From: Chitinophagaceae bacterium UBA7600
Lineage (GTDB): Bacteria > Bacteroidota > Bacteroidia > Chitinophagales > Chitinophagaceae
NCBI GenBank assembly: GCA_002478885.1
Contig: DLKC01000015.1
Coordinates: forward strand, 1 to 21,213
Reading direction: 5' to 3'
Length of the DNA: 21,213 nt
Below the pieces are notes generated by a model. It did not search any database and had not been told where the DNA came from. It worked only from the letters and a program-made list of their open reading frames with translations. The position numbers and the translations under genes were made by a program. Below are positions 6,747 to 15,143 of this stretch, one piece after another (position 1 is the stretch's first letter; the number at the start of each line of letters is the position of its first letter).

Positions 6747-7451
6747 ATGACAACAAATAACAAAACAATCGGAACCTTACTGGTTGCAGGCGCAATGGCC
6801 TTACTTATCCCTTACACGGTGTTAACCATCATTTTTGAATACCCGGTGATCTTAAGACAAGACACGGGGACCATACTCACTAAATTTTACGAGGGCGGGA
6901 ATACACTGGTATGGACATGGTTTGCATTCGCGGTAACAGGCCTGCCCCTTATACCCGCCTATATAATGATCGGGCAAAAGCTGGAGCACAAAGCACCGCT
7001 GGTACGCACAGCTACAACCATTGGTGTGATTGGTTTGATCGTGCAGATGATTGGCTTGTTAAGATGGACATTTGTGGTGCCCGTGCTCGCTGATACATTT
7101 GTGCATGCAACAGGCGAAGCGACAAAAGCCGCAGCCATTGTTTCTTTTAAGACCATCCACCAGTTTGGCGGCGTTATTCTTGGTGAACACATGGGACAGC
7201 TTTTCACCATTGCATGGACAGTGATGATCAGCATTGCATTTGCCAAACTAAAGCTGGTGCCCAAATGGGTAACCGTGCTGGGGATTACCGGCAGCGTTAT
7301 TTACCTGCTGGCGCAGGCTGAGTTGTTTGCTACGGTAATAAAAGGCCTCCCGGTATGGGGCCCGGCCGGATTTATTGGCAGTACGCTCTGGCTTGCCTGG
7401 CTGGCGATAACGGGGGTATTATTTACCAGGAACAGGAATCAGTATGTATAA
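6747..7451 (+). CDS. DUF4386-like integral membrane protein
   Basis: A 234-residue protein with about six transmembrane helices (first at about residues 9-30, last near the C-terminus ending VLFTRNRNQYV) and little soluble sequence. The arrangement, with GEHMGQLFTIAWTVMISIA in the middle, resembles DUF4386 proteins, whose function is unknown. The frame is open from 6699, but the 16 extra residues look like promoter sequence: the AGCTTTGCA element lies inside them. ATG 6747 is therefore chosen. It is probably the second target of the Crp/Fnr regulator. Confidence 0.75.
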   Translation: MTTNNKTIGTLLVAGAMALLIPYTVLTIIFEYPVILRQDTGTILTKFYEGGNTLVWTWFAFAVTGLPLIPAYIMIGQKLEHKAPLVRTATTIGVIGLIVQMIGLLRWTFVVPVLADTFVHATGEATKAAAIVSFKTIHQFGGVILGEHMGQLFTIAWTVMISIAFAKLKLVPKWVTVLGITGSVIYLLAQAELFATVIKGLPVWGPAGFIGSTLWLAWLAITGVLFTRNRNQYV

Positions 7452-7555
7452 CCCACCTGGTCAGTGACTTACAGCGGCGTCTGGATAAAAAACCCTGCAC
7501 GGATATGTAAAGTATAGTAGTTTTATACCGGGTTATCACAAATACAAAGGTCCAG

Positions 7556-9793
7556 ATGAAGATTATCAAAGCAACACTACTTATAGCTTTCTTTTTTGTT
7601 TTCTTTTATTGCTGCGTTGAAACAACCACCCCCGAAATAACAGCGGAAGCAACGTATACCGGCAGTGAAAAATGTCAAAGCTGCCATGCAAAAGAATACA
7701 GTGCCTACAACTCGTCAGATCATTTTCATGCAATGGACACTGCCCTGCCGCGTTCGGTGAAAGCGGATTTCAACAACAGCTTTTTTGTGTACTATGGCGA
7801 TACCAGTTATTTCTACCAGCGCGATGGAAAATACCTTGTTAAAACAAAAGACTCAGCCGGCAAAAAAACGGAGTTCACGGTAAGCTTTACATTCGGTTGG
7901 AAACCATTGCAACAATACCTCGTGGCATTCCCCGACGGACGCATACAAACCCTGCCCTTCTGCTGGGACACCCGGCCAAAAGAACAGGGCGGGCAGAAAT
8001 GGTTTCACATTTACAACAAGGAAAACATCCTTCCCGGCGACGAATTATTCTGGACCGGTGTAAACCAGAACTGGAACAACATGTGCGCCGATTGCCACAC
8101 CACCAACTTTTTTAAAAACTTCGACATTGTTTCCAATACGTTTCACAGCACCTGGAACGAGAGCAAGGTATCCTGCGAATCGTGCCACGGCCCTGCCTCG
8201 CTGCATTTGCAGTGGGCGGAAAAGAAAACAGCAACCGATAGCCTCAGGGGCTTTGCCATCAACCTGGAAGGCGAAACCGTTCACTGGGCGTTTAATAAAG
8301 AAAAAGGCATTGCTTATCCCGACAAAATTGTTCAGAACAACACACTCGTTGAAACCTGTGCACGCTGCCACGCAAGGGCATCGCATATCAGCGATTATTA
8401 CCACCATGGCCAGTCATTTTTGCAAACACATATTCCGGCAACCATCAGCACGGCGAGTTATCATATCGACGGGCAGATAAGGGATGAGGATTATGAGTAC
8501 GGTTCGTTCCTGCAAAGCAAGATGTATGCAAAAGGGGTAACCTGTACTAACTGCCACGACCCGCATACCATGCAATTAAAAGCAGAAGGCAACGCGGTAT
8601 GCTATTCCTGCCATGCACCGGAAAAGTTCGACACACCCGATCATACCCATCACATGGCAACAGGCACCGGCGCAAAGTGTGTGAATTGCCATATGCCGGT
8701 TACAACCTACATGGTGGTCGACGACCGGTATGACCACAGCATAAGGATTCCAAGGCCCGATCTTTCGGAAACAATGAACACACCAAACGCCTGCAACAAA
8801 TGTCATAAAGACAAAACAGTGAATTGGGCAGCCACTAATTTTAAACAGTGGTATGGCGATAAAATACCAAAAGACAAAACCTATGGCGAGTTGTTGTATG
8901 CAGCATCAAAAAATGATGCCGGAAGCGAGCCGGCTTTGTTTATGTTATTGTCCTCCCCTGCTTACCCTGCCATCGCAAAGGCAACGGCAATGGAGCAATA
9001 CAACCAGTTTGCCACCCCGCAGATAATGGAACAGGTGAGGGCCAACCTGCAAAGCCCTGACCCCGATTTGCGGCTGAATGCGCTGCACAGTGCGGTTAAC
9101 TTCCCCGAAAATATCCTCTTGAGTAATGTGGCTGCATTACTCAACGATCCGGTGCTCTCCGTGAGGACCGAAGCCCTCAATACTTTAGTGCCCATATACA
9201 ACCAACTCGACGATAATACCCGGCAACGTTTCGGCGCGGTGCTCAACGAATACCTGGGCATCCAGCAAAACCAGGGCGACAGGCCCGAAAGCTATCTAAA
9301 CCAGGGGATCATCCTGGCAGCTACCGGCCGGCTTCCCGAAGCGGAACAGGCTTACCTGCTCGGTTTGAAACGCTTTCCAAAGTTTATTCCTTTATACGGC
9401 AATATCGCAGACCTCTACCGTTCGCAAAACAAGGAGGCCGAAGCAGGGGATTACCTGCGGCGGGGCATCGCCATACAGCCGGCAACCCCACTGCTGCATT
9501 ATGCTTACGGACTCTGGCAGATCAGGAACAAGCACGACGCAGAGGGCATGGGCGAACTTAAAAAAGCGGTGGAACTGAACAACGCCGATCCTACCTACAC
9601 TTATGGTTACGCGGTAGCGCTGTATTCCAAACACCGCGAAGCAGAGGCCATTGCCATGCTGGAAAAATTCATTGCAAAGAACGGCAACAACCCCACGATC
9701 GTGCAGGGGCTTATCTCCTTCTACAGCGATCAGAAACAGGCAGCAAAAGCGGATTATTACAGCAACCTGCGGAAGACCATGTTTGGGTACTAA
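7556..9793 (+). CDS. Octaheme cytochrome c with HEAT-like and TPR domains
   Basis: A 745-residue extracytoplasmic multiheme cytochrome. Eight CxxCH haem-binding motifs are present: residues 40-44, 177-181, 207-211, 268-272, 330-334, 349-353, 375-379 and 413-417, in the style of cytochrome c554-related proteins. Several extra His residues (for example 363-366 and 394) can serve as distal ligands. After the haem region, 455-550 looks like HEAT-type helical repeats and 575-735 like TPR repeats (ILAATGRLPEAEQAYLLGL, for example), which usually mediate protein contacts. The N-terminus is a strong hydrophobic signal; Cys19/Cys20 followed by VE suggest a possible lipoprotein. Electron donor and acceptor are unknown, and no oxidase, quinol dehydrogenase or nitrite reductase gene is adjacent. 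It is probably monocistronic. Confidence 0.9.
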   Translation: MKIIKATLLIAFFFVFFYCCVETTTPEITAEATYTGSEKCQSCHAKEYSAYNSSDHFHAMDTALPRSVKADFNNSFFVYYGDTSYFYQRDGKYLVKTKDSAGKKTEFTVSFTFGWKPLQQYLVAFPDGRIQTLPFCWDTRPKEQGGQKWFHIYNKENILPGDELFWTGVNQNWNNMCADCHTTNFFKNFDIVSNTFHSTWNESKVSCESCHGPASLHLQWAEKKTATDSLRGFAINLEGETVHWAFNKEKGIAYPDKIVQNNTLVETCARCHARASHISDYYHHGQSFLQTHIPATISTASYHIDGQIRDEDYEYGSFLQSKMYAKGVTCTNCHDPHTMQLKAEGNAVCYSCHAPEKFDTPDHTHHMATGTGAKCVNCHMPVTTYMVVDDRYDHSIRIPRPDLSETMNTPNACNKCHKDKTVNWAATNFKQWYGDKIPKDKTYGELLYAASKNDAGSEPALFMLLSSPAYPAIAKATAMEQYNQFATPQIMEQVRANLQSPDPDLRLNALHSAVNFPENILLSNVAALLNDPVLSVRTEALNTLVPIYNQLDDNTRQRFGAVLNEYLGIQQNQGDRPESYLNQGIILAATGRLPEAEQAYLLGLKRFPKFIPLYGNIADLYRSQNKEAEAGDYLRRGIAIQPATPLLHYAYGLWQIRNKHDAEGMGELKKAVELNNADPTYTYGYAVALYSKHREAEAIAMLEKFIAKNGNNPTIVQGLISFYSDQKQAAKADYYSNLRKTMFGY

Positions 9794-9910
9794 GCATACT
9801 TGTTATGACCAGCAACAGCGGCGGGTTTGACCGGGCTCATTAATATACAGGCTGCATTTGGTTTACTTCGTCAACGCCATTATAGCCCTGCGCAGGTTAA
9901 TATAAACAGC

Positions 9911-12418
9911 ATGGTCCTTACATCCCGTCATACGTTAAATGATGCCGCCACCGCATCCGGCGAAGCGCTTGCCGCACGATACGAAACAGATCTAAACGCC
10001 GGCCTGACAGCCACTGAAGCGGAAAAACGCCTGCAGCAGTATGGCATGAACAGCATTCATACGGCAAAAAGAAAGAATCAATTACTTCAGTTACTGGCTC
10101 ATTTTAAAAGCCCGCTGGTGCTGATATTGCTGGCAGCAACAGTCATATCGTACAGCCTCGGTGAAGCCATCAATGCCTCCATTATTTTGTTCATCGTGGT
10201 GATCAGCGTGCTGATTGACTTCTTCCAGGAGCGGGATGCTTCAGAGGCAGTGGAAAAATTAAAAGCCACGGTAAAGAATAGAGTGGTCGTTATCCGTGAC
10301 AACAAAGAACAGGAAATCATTCCGGAACATCTTTGTATAGGCGATATGGTATTACTAAACGCAGGTAAGATCGTACCTGCCGATGTGCGGATCATCGCAG
10401 CAAAAGACTTCTTTGTCAACCAGTCATCGCTGACCGGTGAATCTTTTCCCGCGGAAAAAAGCTGTGAGCCGATCGGTCAACCCGTAGCAGAAATTACCAC
10501 GGCGAACAATATCGCTTTCATGGGATCGAGCGCCATTACCGGCGCTGCAAAGGCGATGGTGATTAAGACCGGCACCGATACTGCCTTTGGCAACATCGCG
10601 ACAAAACTCATCTGCCGGGAAGAAGAAACAGATTTCAGCCACGGCATGAAAGAATTCGGCTATCTTATTTCAAGGGTTACCATTGTCCTGGTATTGTTTA
10701 TCTTCCTCGTTAACACCATCTTGAAACACCAGGTACTCGAATCATTCATGTTCGCTATTGCCGTTGCGGTGGGGCTTACGCCGGAATTGTTACCAATGGT
10801 CATGTCCGTAACCATGGCAAAAGGGTCATTGAGGATGGCGAAAAAAGGTGTTATCGTTAAAAGCCTGCAGGCTATTCCGAATTTTGGCAGCATGGAAGTG
10901 CTTTGTACAGACAAGACAGGCACCATTACGCAGGATAAAATAAAACTCATCAAATGTGTTACGGCAGACAACACAGACAGCGATGCACTCTTCCTCCTGG
11001 CTTACCTTAACAGCTTTTATCAAACCGGGATAAAAAACCCTTTGGATGATGCGGTGCTTTCCTACCTGCAGCCGGATATCAGCGCCTGCAAAAAAAAGGA
11101 CGAAGTGCCTTTTGATTTTTCCAGGAAGCGCATGAGCGTTATCGTAACGCAGGATGACAAAGCATTGTTGATCTGCAAAGGCGCGCCGGAAGAAATGCTT
11201 AAAGTGACCGTGCATGATGCGGATTATATCAGCAAAGCCAATGCGGTCTATGAAGCATTAAGTACTGATGGCTTTAGGGTACTGGCAATCGCGACAAAGG
11301 AAACAGCGGGCCTGCAACGCTATAGTAAAGCCGATGAAAAAGATTTGACACTACAGGGCTTTATTGCCTTCCTCGACCCGCCAAAAGAAGATGCCGGCAC
11401 AGTAATGACCGAATTGGCCAGGATCGGCGTAGAGGTAAAGATCATCACGGGGGACAATCATTTGGTTACCCAAAAAATCTGCAGAGAAATAGGTCTGCCG
11501 GTAAAAGGCATCATGCAGGGCCATGAGCTGGAACACATGACTGATGATGCCCTGCATACCCGCGTGCTCAGCACCACCATCTTTAGCCGCTTTTCCCCCG
11601 ATCAAAAAAACCGGATCATTTTATCCCTAAAGAAGTACCGGCACGCCGTTGGTTATATGGGCGACGGTATCAACGATGCGCCCTCTTTAAAAACGGCCGA
11701 TATTGGTATCTCTGTAAGCAACGCGACGGATGTGGCAAAAGATGTTGCCGATATCATTCTCATGCGGAAAGACCTGGTGGTGCTGAAAGAAGGCATCCTG
11801 GAAGGCAGGAAAACCTTTGGCAACACCATGAAGTATATTCTTATGGGGCTCAGTTCTAATTTCGGCAACATGTTCTCTGTTGCGGCCGCCACCGTTTTTC
11901 TTCCTTTCCTGCCGATGTTGCCTGTGCAGATCCTCCTTAACAATTTTATCTACGATACTTCGCAGCTAACCATCCCTACCGACAATGTTGATGAAGCATA
12001 TATTCAAAAACCACAGCGCTGGAACCTGCAGATGATCACCCGGTACATGTTCACCTTCGGGCTTACCAGTTCCGTATTTGACCTCCTTACCTTTTGGCTG
12101 CTCTATAAATATCTCCCGGTTGACCAGGCACAGTTCCGGACCGGGTGGTTCATGGAATCGCTCGCCACGCAAATCCTCGTCATCTTTATCATTCGTACCA
12201 ATCACAGTAATTTATTTAAAAACAAACCAGGTAAATATCTTGTAATCAGCACATTGGCATGTCTTGGCATAGGGTGGCTTTTGCCCTGGCTCCCGTTTGC
12301 AACGCAGCTTGGTTTTCAGCCACTGCCGCTGCAGGTATTGCTCATGATCACGGGGCTGGTAGTGGTTTACCTGGTATGCGCCGAACTGGTAAAGCGTTTT
12401 ATCTTTAAACACAACTGA
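9911..12418 (+). CDS. mgtA: MgtA-type Mg2+-transporting P-type ATPase
   Basis: Inner-membrane P-type ATPase of the P3B magnesium importer family, 835 residues from ATG 9911. Visible in order: cation-ATPase N-terminal region (GLTATEAEKRLQQYGMN), first helix pair, actuator motif LTGES, the membrane motif VGLTPELLPM with the family-typical MAKGSLRMAKKGVIVK, phosphorylation motif CTDKTGTITQD (Asp about residue 334), nucleotide-binding KGAPEE, and hinge MGDGINDAPS. TDNVDEAYIQKPQRW near the C-terminal helices is typical of MgtA rather than Ca2+ or K+ pumps. The frame is open to a TTG at 9827, but ATG 9911 gives the normal family N-terminus. The 117-bp spacer from the cytochrome gene could hold a leader; a weak box TGCATTTG lies at 9853-9860. 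Confidence 0.92.
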   Translation: MVLTSRHTLNDAATASGEALAARYETDLNAGLTATEAEKRLQQYGMNSIHTAKRKNQLLQLLAHFKSPLVLILLAATVISYSLGEAINASIILFIVVISVLIDFFQERDASEAVEKLKATVKNRVVVIRDNKEQEIIPEHLCIGDMVLLNAGKIVPADVRIIAAKDFFVNQSSLTGESFPAEKSCEPIGQPVAEITTANNIAFMGSSAITGAAKAMVIKTGTDTAFGNIATKLICREEETDFSHGMKEFGYLISRVTIVLVLFIFLVNTILKHQVLESFMFAIAVAVGLTPELLPMVMSVTMAKGSLRMAKKGVIVKSLQAIPNFGSMEVLCTDKTGTITQDKIKLIKCVTADNTDSDALFLLAYLNSFYQTGIKNPLDDAVLSYLQPDISACKKKDEVPFDFSRKRMSVIVTQDDKALLICKGAPEEMLKVTVHDADYISKANAVYEALSTDGFRVLAIATKETAGLQRYSKADEKDLTLQGFIAFLDPPKEDAGTVMTELARIGVEVKIITGDNHLVTQKICREIGLPVKGIMQGHELEHMTDDALHTRVLSTTIFSRFSPDQKNRIILSLKKYRHAVGYMGDGINDAPSLKTADIGISVSNATDVAKDVADIILMRKDLVVLKEGILEGRKTFGNTMKYILMGLSSNFGNMFSVAAATVFLPFLPMLPVQILLNNFIYDTSQLTIPTDNVDEAYIQKPQRWNLQMITRYMFTFGLTSSVFDLLTFWLLYKYLPVDQAQFRTGWFMESLATQILVIFIIRTNHSNLFKNKPGKYLVISTLACLGIGWLLPWLPFATQLGFQPLPLQVLLMITGLVVVYLVCAELVKRFIFKHN

Positions 12419-12474
12419 CAAAAATTTTGGGCAAACACTACTACAGCGGGAAGGTATCCTGGGCTTTTAAGACT

Positions 12475-12494
12475 CCCGGCTTTCCGGGTTCTTT
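12475..12494 (+). terminator. Possible terminator after mgtA
   Basis: CCCGG-CTTT-CCGGG (12475-12488) is a 5-bp GC hairpin followed by TTCTTT, 57 bp after the mgtA stop codon. The stem is short and the T-run interrupted, so this is only a possible intrinsic terminator. Confidence 0.4.
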
Positions 12495-12601
12495 GCTATT
12501 CATCGAATATTTAAGCTGGTTAGTCGAAAACATTCCATCAACGCTGTGAAGGAGCATAGCTTTATTCCATCAATCATTGCTCATATTGTAAAACAGGCGT
12601 C

Positions 12602-13750
12602 ATGGAATTCGACAACGACAGGCTCATAAAAAAACATCCGCGCACAGAACTCTTCCTGTGGTCTTTACTCGCCTTGATAAACACCGTTGTGAATGGTTTG
12701 ATTTTTTTTCATAACGACATAGCAATGTGGCTCGGCTTATTGTTGGTAAACATGGCCGTATTGCCTTTATACGTGTTGTTTGCAAATTGGGTGTTTGGTA
12801 AATTCTTTTTCCGGAAGAAGAAATGGAGTTTTGTGTTGCTTTCGGTTGCAACCATTCTCGTATTACATGTTGCGCTACTGCTTTTGCACCTTTTTTTACA
12901 GTTGCTCCCCCTGTCACCGCCTAAGGCTGCGTTCTTTCACATAAGCCCAGCTACAATTGGAAGAGAAACAATATGGATACTGGTTAATCTTTGTCTTTCA
13001 GCCGGCATTCATTTTATATTGGCCACCTTTGATAAAAAAGACATTATCGACGGCTTACAGCGGGAGAACAATTACTTAAGGCTCCGTTACCTGCGCTCGC
13101 AGCTAAACCCGCATTTCCTGTTCAATACACTCAACAGCATTTATGCGCTGAGCCTGCAGCAATCAGACCAGGCGCCCGAAGCGGTAATCAAACTGGCAGA
13201 CATCATGCGTTACCTTATTTATGAATGCAATGAAGACAAGATCGCGCTGGATAAAGAGATCGAATTTATCCGCAACTATATCGCCATTGAGGCCATTCGT
13301 TTTAACGCTGATATACAATTTGACGTGGAAGGCGAAACAGCCGGCGTTATGATCGAGCCTTTCCTGTTTATTTCTTTTATTGAGAACGGTTTTAAACATG
13401 CATTGGACAACACCGACATAAAACCATTCATCTATATCACGGTAAAAGTAAGGGCACAGGAGATCGTGTTGAACGTGATCAACAACACCAATATAGACCT
13501 CGAGACGCAGGCGAAAAGGCTGAACGGCAAAGGCATCAGCGGCAGTAAAAATCTGCTTGAACTATTATACCCTGCATCGTACCAGCTGAATATCATCCAG
13601 ACCGACAAAGACGAAGGACAGGAAAATAAACTGCGGATGAAATTTGCAAAAGACCGCCTGGAAAATTTGTATCCCGATGCTCATACGCTTGATGTAATTT
13701 TAAAGAACAACGTGTTTACAGTGTCACTGATCATAAAACAGGCGGCTTAA
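12602..13750 (+). CDS. LytS-type sensor histidine kinase
   Basis: A 382-residue membrane kinase of the LytS/YehU (His_kinase) family. Four hydrophobic helices (about 18-36, 42-66, 76-102, 121-142) form the sensor part with no large external domain. The phospho-acceptor motif is SQLNPHFLFNTLNSIYAL (166-183) with His171. The ATP-binding part shows an N-box ENGFKHAL (261-268) with Asn262 and a glycine segment GKGISGSKNLLELLYP (309-324). Unusually, a second similar segment, AKDRLENLYPDAHTLDV (349-365), follows after about 25 residues before the usual end VFTVSLIIK. The stop codon overlaps the start of the LytTR regulator by one base, so the two are translationally coupled and form one two-component system. 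The signal is unknown. Confidence 0.92.
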   Translation: MEFDNDRLIKKHPRTELFLWSLLALINTVVNGLIFFHNDIAMWLGLLLVNMAVLPLYVLFANWVFGKFFFRKKKWSFVLLSVATILVLHVALLLLHLFLQLLPLSPPKAAFFHISPATIGRETIWILVNLCLSAGIHFILATFDKKDIIDGLQRENNYLRLRYLRSQLNPHFLFNTLNSIYALSLQQSDQAPEAVIKLADIMRYLIYECNEDKIALDKEIEFIRNYIAIEAIRFNADIQFDVEGETAGVMIEPFLFISFIENGFKHALDNTDIKPFIYITVKVRAQEIVLNVINNTNIDLETQAKRLNGKGISGSKNLLELLYPASYQLNIIQTDKDEGQENKLRMKFAKDRLENLYPDAHTLDVILKNNVFTVSLIIKQAA

Positions 13751-14445
13751 TGAAATGCATAATCGTTGATGACGAGCGACTGGCACAACAGGTGATCAGC
13801 AATCATTTGCAGAGAAGCGGCAGGCTTGAACTGGCCGGCGTTTGCAGCAATGTGCAGGAAGCGCGTGCAATGCTCGGGCAGCAGGACATTGACATTATGT
13901 TCCTGGATATCCAGCTGCCCGGCACCACCGGGCTGGAGTTCCTCCGGTCACTCAGTGAGCCGCCCCTGGTAGTGCTTACAACTGCCTACGCCGGCTATGC
14001 CCTCGAAAGCTATGAATACAACGTGGTTGACTACCTCCTGAAACCGATTTCGTTTGAACGGTTTACAAAGGCCATTGACAAGATCGTGGAAGGAGCTGCA
14101 GCGGCCAGGCAAAACAGCGAAATAAAAAGCGATCATATTTTTATCAAGAGTGGCAGCAAATTCCTTAGAATAAACTTTGCCGACATCGTCTTTCTCGAAG
14201 GCATGAAAGACTATGTGAAGATCCATACCCAAAACGCCAGCTTACTCACCCACCAGACCATGCAGGACATGGAAGAGCTGTTACCCGCCAGGCAATTTAT
14301 CCGCGTTCACAGGTCATATATCGTTGCGATAGCACAAATAAGGTCTATTCATGGCAACAGTATTGAAACAGCAAAGGCGGAACTGAACATTGGTTCAAGT
14401 TACAAGGAACAGGTGATGAAGCTTGTCGGCAAAAGACAGGCTTAA
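13750..14445 (+). CDS. LytTR-family response regulator
   Basis: A 231-residue response regulator. The receiver domain (1-120) has acidic residues Asp7/Asp8 (VDDE), phospho-acceptor Asp53 (MFLDIQLPG), conserved Thr77/Thr78 (VVLTTAY) and Lys98 (YLLKPI). The LytTR DNA-binding domain (about 130-228) shows IFIKSGSKFLRI, DIVFLEGMKDYVKI and QFIRVHRSYIV. LytTR proteins bind pairs of short direct repeats upstream of their targets; none can be assigned here. Translation is coupled to the kinase by an overlapping TAATG. Its stop codon overlaps that of the convergent endonuclease III gene, with no room for a terminator between them. Confidence 0.93.
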   Translation: MKCIIVDDERLAQQVISNHLQRSGRLELAGVCSNVQEARAMLGQQDIDIMFLDIQLPGTTGLEFLRSLSEPPLVVLTTAYAGYALESYEYNVVDYLLKPISFERFTKAIDKIVEGAAAARQNSEIKSDHIFIKSGSKFLRINFADIVFLEGMKDYVKIHTQNASLLTHQTMQDMEELLPARQFIRVHRSYIVAIAQIRSIHGNSIETAKAELNIGSSYKEQVMKLVGKRQA

Positions 14446-15071
14446 TGCTTGTTACTGTTGTAGTATGCACAAACAACATTCATAAGGCATAGATCACATT
14501 TAGGCTGGGGCCTGCAGATTTCTCTTCCGAGAAATGACATGGCCATCCCGGCATCCCACTGTTTCTGGGGCAATACCCGCATCATTTGCTGCTCGATTTT
14601 TTTGGCGTCAGTGCCGGAGGCGATACCCAGCCGGGGTGCCACACGCAACACATGCAGGTCAACGATAATGCCTTCCGCAGCTGCCCCGGCTTCCCGCATA
14701 ATAACATTGGCAGATTTTCTGCCGATACCGGGCAATGCAGTAAGCGGATCCTGTTTCAATGGTATGCCGCCATCGGTCTTGACGCTGGTAGCAATACCGA
14801 TCAGCCATTTGGCCTTGGTGGCCGCATTCCTCACGCCCTGGATATAAAACATCAGTGCGTCGGGCGTTGCATGGGAAAGGGTAGCCATATCGGGATATGC
14901 TTCAAACAGCTTTGGCGCCAGTTGGTTGATATGCCTGTCAGAGTCCTGCGCCGACAAAACAACCATTACCAGCAACTGGTAAACATTGGCATAGTCCAAC
15001 GGGTGTCTTTTACCCTTGTATTTTTTCAACAGTGGTTTGATCGCTTCTTCCCAATTGATATCGGTTGGCAT
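14442..15071 (-). CDS. nth: Endonuclease III-like DNA glycosylase
   Basis: A 209-residue HhH-GPD base-excision enzyme that removes oxidised pyrimidines and cuts at the resulting abasic site. The helix-hairpin-helix LPGIGRKSANVI (113-124) carries catalytic Lys119 and the motif VDLHVLRV (137-144) has catalytic Asp138, matching the positions in E. coli Nth (Lys120, Asp138). LSAQDSD (39-45) corresponds to the conserved LSAQ loop. A C-terminal 4Fe-4S motif is present (Cys186, 192, 195, 201), but its first gap is five residues instead of the usual six. Start ATG 15071 gives a standard N-terminus. It is convergent with, and overlaps by four bases, the LytTR gene. Confidence 0.9.
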   Translation of the reverse strand: MPTDINWEEAIKPLLKKYKGKRHPLDYANVYQLLVMVVLSAQDSDRHINQLAPKLFEAYPDMATLSHATPDALMFYIQGVRNAATKAKWLIGIATSVKTDGGIPLKQDPLTALPGIGRKSANVIMREAGAAAEGIIVDLHVLRVAPRLGIASGTDAKKIEQQMMRVLPQKQWDAGMAMSFLGREICRPQPKCDLCLMNVVCAYYNSNKH

Positions 15072-15143
15072 AATCGTGTTTTTTGATGATTAAAACTACA
15101 GTAAAATAACAGTGTCGCTGCAGAAAACTGAACAGCGGCGCTT

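Noticed and set aside
9827..9910. Upstream TTG start for mgtA
   Set aside because: The 28 added residues do not resemble MgtA, and ATG 9911 matches the usual N-terminus.
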